A stretch of 14,830 nucleotides of DNA from CAZOMR01 sp964580655 (lineage in GTDB: Bacteria; RBG-13-61-14; CAZOMR01), in contig CAZOMR010000057.1 of NCBI GenBank assembly GCA_964580655.1, positions 1 through 14,830 on the forward strand. Direction: 5' to 3'. Shown piece by piece: positions 6,642 through 12,883 of the stretch. The notes under the pieces are model-generated. The model ran no database searches and was not told the DNA's origin. It worked only from the letters and a program-made list of their open reading frames with translations. Within the stretch, counting starts at the first letter, position 1; the number at the start of each line of letters is the position of its first letter. A program made the position numbers and the translations under genes.

Positions 6642-8620
6642 GTTCTAAAAAGAAACTCCTGGTCGTCTTTTTCGCTCTGGCTTGCCTTAAGCTCAATACC
6701 AGCGAAGGGTCAATCCATTATATTGTGGTACCAGAGGTTTATACCCTCCGGCCAGGCAAGGCAAGCCTCACCATAGGGATACAGGAAGGGGTGCTCTGCC
6801 ATAGTGCCATTTACAATCGGCTCACGAACAAAAATATCTATATTGAGGGCGAGGAATTCGAGGTCTGGCTGAAAGAGGATAAACTCAAGGCCTCGGAATT
6901 CAAGGTCAAGGATGTGGATGCGGATGATGAACACATAATCGTGAAACTATCCCACCCGGAAAAGCCGCTTGAGGTGGAGGTGCACTACCGTGGAGAGCCG
7001 GGGAGTTTCTTCATTCAAAAATGGCTGGTGTTGAGGCCGAAAGATGGCGCCAGTTTCTTCGTGGACCGCATAGTGCTGGAAAAATTCAAGCCCTGGTATG
7101 AGCCTCGCTCATTCCCCGGGCCTGGCCAGCCCGTTTATGTGGAAGACTCATTCTTCGGCGTAGAGTATCCTTCTTCGCAGAATGAGATCAGCCAGGACCG
7201 GGTCTTCTGCTCATATCTGGTCGGACTCACAGTGGGTGAGGAGGGGCTGGTTTCAAAGACCTCGGTATATGGCGTGTCCGAAGCCGGCAGGGTGGAACAT
7301 CGCTTCCTGGAGTATATAGATGAGATACGCGCTCATCCGGTGAGGCCTTTCCTTCTCTACAATACCTGGTATGACCTCCGTCACTTCAGCGCAAAACAGG
7401 TCATCGCCTCTCTTAAAGGATTCCAGGAAAAATTCAATGAGCCTTATAACATAAAGTTTGACTCCGTTGTCCTGGATTCAGGCTGGGACAACTATCTTGA
7501 CTGCTGGAACCCGCACCCCCGACGCTTTCCCGAAGGGTTTGCGCCGGTAAGGAAAGAGGCCAAAAAATCCGGGGCACAACTCGGGCTATGGATGAGCCCT
7601 CTTGGAGGATATGTCTGGAGACAGTGGGCCAGGCTCCTCGGGTCCATGGGCAAGGGCTACGAGAAAAACTGGCAGGGCTTCTGCATAGCAGGCCCGAGAT
7701 ACCATGAGTGGTTCAAGAACAGGATGATCACATATATGCGCCAGGATGAGGTCAACTATTTCAAGCTGGATAACCTCACAACATCATGCGGAAACAAAAG
7801 GCACGGACACAGGGTCGGAAAATACGGCCAGGTAGGACTCACTGACTCCTTCATAGACATCCTTGATGCGGTCCGGGCGGAGAACCCGGAGGTGATGCTC
7901 AATATCACCCGCGGAGCATGGCTCAGCCCGTGGTGGCTTATGCACGCGGATGTGGTCTGGGTCGGCGGCATGGATTACTTCTATTCGGGAAAAGGCACAA
8001 AGCGACAGAGGGCGATCAATTACCGCGACCGGGTAATGCACCAGCGTTTCGGAAAGGAAGAATCACAGTTTCCCCTTAACTCCCTGATGACGCATGGAAT
8101 CATAAAGGGCAGAAAACAGATGCTCGGAGAAAAGGATGAATCCCTCAAGGATTTCCAGGATGATTGCATAATGTATTTCGGACGCGGTGTAATGATGTGG
8201 GAGTTATACCTCTCCCCGGATACCCTCTCTCAAGAGGAATGGGAATTCCTTGCCCGCACCATAAAGTGGGCGCGGGAAAACTGGCCTGTCCTTGCCCGCT
8301 CACGCATGGTGCTGGGAGACCCTGCACTGGAACAGGTCTATGGATACTGGCACGAGCTAGGCGGGAACGCCCTGCTATTTGTCCGGAACCCGAAAGATAA
8401 GCCGCAACAAGTCTCGCTCATCTGGAAAGAAATTCTTGAAAAGAAAAATATGGAAGTCCAGTTACGGGAGGTGTTATATCCCAGGGAAGAGAAACTAGCA
8501 AAAAAGCCTGTTTCCGGAGGCATTGAATTATCACTGAAACCCTTTCAAACCCTTGCCCTCGAAATAAAGCTTAAACCTCGCTCCGCCGTTGAAACTCTTG
8601 AGCATCAGCGGATTCCCTGA
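6638..8620 (+). CDS. Secreted clan GH-D (GH36-like) glycoside hydrolase, putative alpha-galactosidase-type
   Basis: This 660-residue protein begins with a basic N-terminus and a hydrophobic stretch (KKKLLVVFFALACLKL), so it is exported. Cys16 in ALAC could be a relaxed lipobox. An N-terminal beta-rich domain (about 28-235) precedes a TIM-barrel with GH36/GH27-type motifs: LYNTWYDL (240-247), VVLDSGWDN (277-285), LGLWMSPLGG (315-324) and YFKLDN (374-379). By family pattern, Asp378 is the nucleophile candidate. The acid/base is less obvious; Asp438 (MHADVVW) and Asp446 (GGMDYF) are candidates. A beta-type C-terminal domain (about 565-645) follows. The family includes alpha-galactosidases and alpha-N-acetylgalactosaminidases, but the classical GH36 acid/base surroundings are not seen, so specificity is open. 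It overlaps the SDR gene by 4 nt, with AAGGGG just before the ATG. Confidence 0.82.
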   Translation: MSSKKKLLVVFFALACLKLNTSEGSIHYIVVPEVYTLRPGKASLTIGIQEGVLCHSAIYNRLTNKNIYIEGEEFEVWLKEDKLKASEFKVKDVDADDEHIIVKLSHPEKPLEVEVHYRGEPGSFFIQKWLVLRPKDGASFFVDRIVLEKFKPWYEPRSFPGPGQPVYVEDSFFGVEYPSSQNEISQDRVFCSYLVGLTVGEEGLVSKTSVYGVSEAGRVEHRFLEYIDEIRAHPVRPFLLYNTWYDLRHFSAKQVIASLKGFQEKFNEPYNIKFDSVVLDSGWDNYLDCWNPHPRRFPEGFAPVRKEAKKSGAQLGLWMSPLGGYVWRQWARLLGSMGKGYEKNWQGFCIAGPRYHEWFKNRMITYMRQDEVNYFKLDNLTTSCGNKRHGHRVGKYGQVGLTDSFIDILDAVRAENPEVMLNITRGAWLSPWWLMHADVVWVGGMDYFYSGKGTKRQRAINYRDRVMHQRFGKEESQFPLNSLMTHGIIKGRKQMLGEKDESLKDFQDDCIMYFGRGVMMWELYLSPDTLSQEEWEFLARTIKWARENWPVLARSRMVLGDPALEQVYGYWHELGGNALLFVRNPKDKPQQVSLIWKEILEKKNMEVQLREVLYPREEKLAKKPVSGGIELSLKPFQTLALEIKLKPRSAVETLEHQRIP

Positions 8621-8626
8621 ATTACA

Positions 8627-9826
8627 TTGAAACCAGGAGATCTATACGCCTTCGGCGTACTCTTTCTAGCAGTCCTGATGTCCCTGCTCGGCATCGGCAC
8701 AGTAGTTCCTTTTTTGCCCAAGATACTCTCTGACCTGGGCTCCAGCGGACTCATCATCGGCGCCATCTTCGCAGGATTCAGCCTGACCCGGTTTCTCGGA
8801 ATGCCATTCGCAGGATACTGGGGCGACCGCTTCGGCAGAAAGATGTTCCTCGTTATCGCCACCTCCGGACACATCCTTACAGCAATAGGATATGTCATTG
8901 CCCAGGATAGCATTCTCTGGCTCGGAGTGGTCAGGGTGATAAATGGCTTCGTATCAGCAATAGCCGTGCCAGTGGCTATGGCCTATGCAGGAACATTGAC
9001 CCGAAAGGCAAAAGAAGGCCTGACCATGGGCGTCTTCAACATGGCGGTCTTTGCAGGCTTCGGCGGAGGGCCTCTGGTAGGAGGGTTCATCTACTCCCGC
9101 TTCGGATATGAAATGGTCTTCTATGCCATGGGAGCTATAAGCACCCTGGCACTTATCATGCTCCTGTTCCTGCCGGAGCAAAAGCGCGAGCCCGAACATT
9201 TATCCATCTGGCAACAGTATAAAGAGGTGCTTTCAGGCCGTATTATCCTGGCCATCTTTGTCCATCGGGTAGTCCTCAGTGGTGGTCGGGCCGCGGCTAT
9301 GGCATTCCTCCCTATACTGGCCGTGGATGCATGGAATCTCTCAGAGTTCCAGATAGGTATAGCCTTGACAGCCCGAATATGGCTCGTCACCGTGCTTCAA
9401 CCAGTATTCGGATGGGTGGCAGACAGGAAAAACCGGGTAGCCATGATCATCATAGGGTCAGTCGGAGCATCGCTCGGATTGTTTCTCATACCCCATACTG
9501 GGAATTTTCCGCTCTTGCTCGCTGTCTGCATTGGCATAGGCTTGTTCGGCGCAGTCTCTATCCCGGCAAGCACTGCTATCGCGGTTACCGAGGGACGCAG
9601 ACTCGGAATGGGACAGGTAATGGCGGTCTTCAACATGGGTATGCCTATGGGACACCTTCTGGGGTTCCTTGTCTGCGGCTGGGTGATGGATAAGATGGGT
9701 ATTATATGGCTGTTTTATTTCGCAGGATTTATCAGCATCTTCGGGATTGCACTGTTCATATATCTGTTATATGGTATCAAAAGCAAGGTTCCATCAAGTT
9801 ACGGGAATCTGGAAGGAGGCTCATGA
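8627..9826 (+). CDS. MFS transporter
   Basis: This 399-residue, strongly hydrophobic protein shows about twelve membrane helices in two halves. The conserved loop between helices 2 and 3 is GYWGDRFGRK (residues 63-72), the Major Facilitator Superfamily signature. A weaker counterpart, GWVADRKNR, lies in the second half. It should carry a small solute across the inner membrane by ion-coupled or facilitated transport; the substrate is unknown, and either uptake of a product of the secreted glycosidase or efflux would fit. The start is a TTG with no clear ribosome binding site, 6 nt after the glycosidase stop and in the same frame, so translation probably depends on coupling. The next start codon inside is Met18 (LAVLMSLL), which would cut the first helix. 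The end overlaps the thiolase gene start. Confidence 0.88.
   Translation: MKPGDLYAFGVLFLAVLMSLLGIGTVVPFLPKILSDLGSSGLIIGAIFAGFSLTRFLGMPFAGYWGDRFGRKMFLVIATSGHILTAIGYVIAQDSILWLGVVRVINGFVSAIAVPVAMAYAGTLTRKAKEGLTMGVFNMAVFAGFGGGPLVGGFIYSRFGYEMVFYAMGAISTLALIMLLFLPEQKREPEHLSIWQQYKEVLSGRIILAIFVHRVVLSGGRAAAMAFLPILAVDAWNLSEFQIGIALTARIWLVTVLQPVFGWVADRKNRVAMIIIGSVGASLGLFLIPHTGNFPLLLAVCIGIGLFGAVSIPASTAIAVTEGRRLGMGQVMAVFNMGMPMGHLLGFLVCGWVMDKMGIIWLFYFAGFISIFGIALFIYLLYGIKSKVPSSYGNLEGGS
9815..9819 (+). promoter_or_regulatory. Ribosome binding site of the first thiolase-like gene
   Basis: GGAGG lies 3 nt before the ATG at 9823 and 6 nt before the ATG at 9826. The spacing favours 9826. It rejects the longer frame opening at 9706, which lies within the transporter gene. 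Confidence 0.65.
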
Positions 9827-10980
9827 TGGAGGAAAGGGTAGGAATAGTGGCAGTGGCCCAGACCAGGTTCGAGCCAGCTAAGGCAAAAGAGCGCTTCCAG
9901 GAGATGGCCTGGGAGGTGGTCAAGGCAGTGAGGGAAAAGACAGGCCTCGGTCACGGCGAGGGCGAAATTGACAACGCTGTCACCTGCTCGGACGACATCC
10001 TTGACGCACGCACTATCTCGGACGCCCCTATGGGCGACCTGGTAGGAGCGCATTACTCATCCGAGGAAAAGGTAAGCCATGATTCTCTGCAAGCCCTGTT
10101 TTATGCGGCCGCAGTTGTGCTATCCGGACACTCGGACATCACGCTGGTGCTCGCCCACTGCAAGGAGAGCCAGGCATCCTCGCGCAACATGGTTACTCAT
10201 GCCGCGTTTGATCCGATCTTTCACCAGCAGGTCGGCCTGGACTACCTCAGTGCGGCCGCAATTCAGGCCCGCGCATACATGGATAAATACAATGTCAAGC
10301 CCGAACAGGCCGCGGCCGCGGTCGTGCGCGACAGAAAACACGCGGCACTGAACCCGAAAGCGCAGGAGCAAACCCAAGTGACCGTGTCGGATGTGCTCAG
10401 CTCGCCACTTATATGCGATCCACTCAGGAACCTGGACATATACCCCACAAGCGACGGCGCTGTGGCAATGATCGTGGCCAACGAGAAGCTCGCAAGCCAG
10501 ATCACGGACAAGGTCGTCTGGATAGAGGGTGCGGGGAACTGCTACGACCACTTCTTCCTCGGCGACCGGGACCTCTGGGACTCGCAGTCCCTCCGAAAAG
10601 CCGCAGACCGGGCATACAGGCTTGCCGGAATAGATAACCCGGCCGCGGAACTGGACCTGGTAGAGATCTCGGCACAGAATTCATATCAGGAGCTTCTGTG
10701 GCTTGAGTGCCTGGGCCTCTGTCCCGACGGCAAGGCCGGGGGTCTGGTCGCAACAGGGGCAACGGACCTGGACGCCGCGTTACCTGTCAATCCTTCCGGA
10801 GGAATGATGTGCGGAAGCCCCCTCATAGTCTCTGGAATGGCCCGGGCCGCAGAGTGCGTGCTCCAGCTCAGGGGAGAGGCCGGAGAACGCCAGGTGACTG
10901 ATGCAGGCCTGGCACTGGCGCACGGAACAACAGGCCCGGCTGGACAGCATCACTGCGTCATGATTTTATCCAGGGAATAG
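9826..10980 (+). CDS. Thiolase-superfamily protein without the nucleophilic Cys
   Basis: This 384-residue protein has the thiolase fold: the opening strand RVGIVAVAQTRF (4-15), the central SDGAVAMIVANE (209-220), VNPSGGMMCGSPL (321-333), and a glycine-rich end at 367-373. In a true thiolase the first nucleophile lies in a C-x-S-G-L-Q-A context. Here the matching stretch reads SHDSLQA (84-90), with Ser84 where Cys is expected. The usual GHP histidine is replaced by GSP (330-332). Ordinary thiolytic cleavage is therefore unlikely. Similar Cys-less relatives act as aldolases or condensing enzymes with a DUF35 partner, for example Ltp2 with ChsH2 in steroid side-chain degradation. The start codon coincides with the last base of the transporter stop. 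The second thiolase-like gene follows 23 nt later and two DUF35 genes lie further downstream. Function as a C-C lyase or ligase on a CoA ester is inferred. Confidence 0.85.
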   Translation: MEERVGIVAVAQTRFEPAKAKERFQEMAWEVVKAVREKTGLGHGEGEIDNAVTCSDDILDARTISDAPMGDLVGAHYSSEEKVSHDSLQALFYAAAVVLSGHSDITLVLAHCKESQASSRNMVTHAAFDPIFHQQVGLDYLSAAAIQARAYMDKYNVKPEQAAAAVVRDRKHAALNPKAQEQTQVTVSDVLSSPLICDPLRNLDIYPTSDGAVAMIVANEKLASQITDKVVWIEGAGNCYDHFFLGDRDLWDSQSLRKAADRAYRLAGIDNPAAELDLVEISAQNSYQELLWLECLGLCPDGKAGGLVATGATDLDAALPVNPSGGMMCGSPLIVSGMARAAECVLQLRGEAGERQVTDAGLALAHGTTGPAGQHHCVMILSRE

Positions 10981-11003
10981 CAAGGACTAAAGGGAGGACG
11001 GGG

Positions 11004-12170
11004 ATGAGCAAGCGCAGAAATGTCGCAATTGTCGGAGTAGGACAAAGCTTTCATCGGGGCCACAGGCCGGATGTGAATCAGCCGGAGCTGGTGCGCGAGG
11101 CTGTGGAAGACGCGCTCAATGATTCCGGCCTGGACCTCAAGGATATAGACTGCATCGTGCACGGAAACATGGAGCTCTTTGAGGGAATCCACCAGCCGGA
11201 CATGTGGCATGTGCTGGGCGACGGGGCCTACATGAAGTCAGGATTCCGGATCACGACTGGAGGGTCCACCGGGGCCACCCTGGCCTGCGCCTCGGACAAC
11301 CTTGTGGCAAGCGGGCTTTACGACACGGTGATGGCGATCGGGTTCGAGAAGCAGGAAGAAGGCCAGACAACCACCGGCATCACGGCCATGGCAGACCCCC
11401 TATGGCAACGCGAGATACAAACAGGCGCCATCACGGGAAGCACAGGGCTTGAGTGGGTAAACGAGTTCGGCGAGCGCGCGGAATGGGCCGCGGCAAAACT
11501 CAGGGTCATGATAGCAGACCACGCCAGGAGAAATCCCAAGGCACACCTCCGTGTCAAGATAACCGAACAGGATGTAATGAACTCGCGCCTGCTTGCATAT
11601 CCCTTGAGGCTTTTTCACATGTGCCCGGAATCAAATGGCACATGTGCGGTAATCTTTGCAAGCGAAGGTAAAGCGAAGAGATACCCGCAAAAGCCGGTCT
11701 GGCTCAAGGATCATGTGACAGTGCATAAGGAGGAGACATTCTTCCGGGGAGGACCGCGAGAGATATTTGACAAGTATACCCAGGATGTGGCCGCGGACAA
11801 GCTCTATAAGCGGAACGGCATAACCGAGCCGCTAAAGGAATTCCAGGTATTCGAAATGTATGATCCGTCCACCTGGTGGATGCTGGACTGGGCCCCGAGA
11901 TTCCTCAAGATAAGCCGGCAGACCGCGCTGGAAATGGTGGAGCAGGGTGAATTCGGAATCCAAGGATCATTCCCACTTGACCCCAGTGGCGGAGTCCAGA
12001 GCTCCAACCCGATAGGCGCGACTGCCCTGATCCGCGTGGCCGAGGCCGCACTACAGGTCAGAGGCGATGCCGGTGAGCACCAGGTGCCAAAGGATGTCAA
12101 GCAGGCGCTCGCTTCGGGATTCGGAGGAACTTTCTGGTCAGTGTTGATGCTTTTGGCAAAGGAATTATAA
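11004..12170 (+). CDS. Second thiolase-superfamily protein (SCP2/Ltp type) with degenerate active site
   Basis: This 388-residue thiolase-fold protein differs strongly from its upstream neighbour. It opens NVAIVGVGQSFHRG (6-19), has the N-terminal core GLDLKDIDCIVHGN (42-55) and TTGGSTGATLA (84-94), and ends with PLDPSGGVQSSNPIGATAL (324-342). At the nucleophile position Gly86 or Gly87 stands in place of Cys, and the usual G-H-P reads S-N-P (Asn335). Both key thiolase residues are thus replaced, as in Ltp-type thiolase-like proteins that pair with DUF35 subunits. AGGGAGG lies 6 nt upstream of the ATG. The two unlike thiolase-fold proteins may form a heteromer or serve two successive steps; this is inference. 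After the stop comes the only sizeable gap of the operon, filled by an inverted repeat. Confidence 0.87.
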   Translation: MSKRRNVAIVGVGQSFHRGHRPDVNQPELVREAVEDALNDSGLDLKDIDCIVHGNMELFEGIHQPDMWHVLGDGAYMKSGFRITTGGSTGATLACASDNLVASGLYDTVMAIGFEKQEEGQTTTGITAMADPLWQREIQTGAITGSTGLEWVNEFGERAEWAAAKLRVMIADHARRNPKAHLRVKITEQDVMNSRLLAYPLRLFHMCPESNGTCAVIFASEGKAKRYPQKPVWLKDHVTVHKEETFFRGGPREIFDKYTQDVAADKLYKRNGITEPLKEFQVFEMYDPSTWWMLDWAPRFLKISRQTALEMVEQGEFGIQGSFPLDPSGGVQSSNPIGATALIRVAEAALQVRGDAGEHQVPKDVKQALASGFGGTFWSVLMLLAKEL

Positions 12171-12358
12171 AACCGCAGAGACGCAAAGAGCGCAAAGGGA
12201 AAACATTTTTAATATATAAAAATTTTCTTTAAGAAAGAAGGGAAGAATGTGAAAATTTTTTCGTCCTTGTATTGCTTGAGTTCTTTAACGGAAAATAAGT
12301 AATAGTAATTTCTTCTTTGCGATCTTTGCGCCTCCTACGGACCTGGAGGATTTGCGGT
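12171..12358. repeat. Long imperfect inverted repeat with 'cgcaaag' arms, between thiolase and DUF35 genes
   Basis: The left arm (12171-12198) carries ACCGCAGAGACGCAAAG and GCGCAAAG. The right arm (12315-12358) is its near-perfect reverse complement, CTTTGCGATCTTTGCG then TGCGGT, with two substitutions (the reverse-complemented left arm has C where the right arm has A at 12322, and T where it has C at 12331) and an 18-nt insertion (12335-12352). Between them lie 116 nt of AT-rich sequence. Arms of this type recur between genes in many environmental bacterial genomes; this is from memory, not searched. It begins directly after the thiolase stop and reaches the next gene's ribosome binding region. 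It could be a MITE-like insertion, a transcript-stabilising hairpin or an attenuator. No transposase is nearby. Confidence 0.7.
12218..12260. repeat. Perfect 10-bp inverted repeat in the AT-rich centre
   Basis: AAAAATTTTC (12218-12227) and GAAAATTTTT (12251-12260) are exact reverse complements separated by 23 nt, nested within the larger inverted repeat. The second arm ends in a T-run, so it could act as a weak Rho-independent terminator between the thiolase and DUF35 genes, though the stem is nearly all A-T. Confidence 0.45.
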
Positions 12359-12374
12359 GAAAAAGAAATTTTTT

Positions 12375-12380
12375 GGGGAG
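12375..12380 (+). promoter_or_regulatory. Ribosome binding site of the first DUF35 gene
   Basis: GGGGAG is 6 nt before the ATG at 12387 and favours that start. A competing GGAGG at 12345-12349 lies 7 nt before an in-frame GTG at 12357, but it belongs to the inverted-repeat arm and would be masked by the complementary CCTCC at 12331-12335 if that hairpin forms. Confidence 0.55.
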
Positions 12381-12386
12381 AGAAAA

Positions 12387-12881
12387 ATGGCGGAAGAAAA
12401 AAAGTCAGAACAGGAACTGGTTGAATTCCCGATCACGCTCAGCATTCCCCAGAGTTTTGCAACCGGGCCTACAATGGGAAGGTTTTTATCCGAGATCCGG
12501 GACAACAAGAAGATCATGGCCAACAAGTGCCCCAAGTGCGGCCGGACTCAGATTCCTCCCCGGATCGTGTGCGCGGAATGCCATGTGGAATGCAAAGAGT
12601 GGGTGGAGCTAAAGCCCGCTGGAGAGATCACAACCTTTGATGTCACCTATGTGCCGACCCTGAACCCTCTTACCGGCAAGATGCGCGAGGTGCCGTATAC
12701 CACCGGCAGTGTGCTTCTTGATGGCGGCGACGCATCCCTTATGCACTTCCTTGATGTGACAGACCCGGAGAAAATCCGCGTGGGCCAGCGCGCCGAGGCC
12801 GTGTTCCGGCCGGATGAAGAGCGCGAAGGCAAGGTGACGGACATCCTGTATTTTCGCGTGATCCCTGACAAGGAGGAATAG
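12387..12881 (+). CDS. DUF35 Zn-ribbon/OB-fold protein, thiolase partner
   Basis: This 164-residue protein has the DUF35 layout: an N-terminal helix (MGRFLSEIRDNKKIMANK, 30-47), a rubredoxin-like zinc ribbon with CPKC (Cys48, Cys51) and CAEC (Cys62, Cys65), and an OB-fold from about residue 70 (WVELKPAGEITTFDVTYV). All four zinc ligands are present. In known complexes such proteins hold the CoA part of the substrate and bridge thiolase-fold subunits, as with ChsH2-Ltp2, BbsA-BbsB and the archaeal thiolase/HMG-CoA synthase. It should therefore work in the cytoplasm with one of the two upstream thiolase-like proteins. The residues between the ribbon and the PYTTGSVLLDG segment are longer than in the next gene. 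An alternative GTG start at 12357 would add ten residues encoded partly by the repeat. Confidence 0.88.
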   Translation: MAEEKKSEQELVEFPITLSIPQSFATGPTMGRFLSEIRDNKKIMANKCPKCGRTQIPPRIVCAECHVECKEWVELKPAGEITTFDVTYVPTLNPLTGKMREVPYTTGSVLLDGGDASLMHFLDVTDPEKIRVGQRAEAVFRPDEEREGKVTDILYFRVIPDKEE

Positions 12882-12883
12882 TC

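Noticed and set aside
9706..9825. Longer start for the first thiolase-like gene at 9706
   Set aside because: It runs over 120 nt of the transporter gene with no family similarity; GGAGG precedes the ATG pair at 9823/9826.
12171..12358. CRISPR array suggested by the repeated 'cgcaaag' words
   Set aside because: The words are inverted arms and short tandem echoes, not regularly spaced direct repeats with unique spacers, and no cas genes are present.
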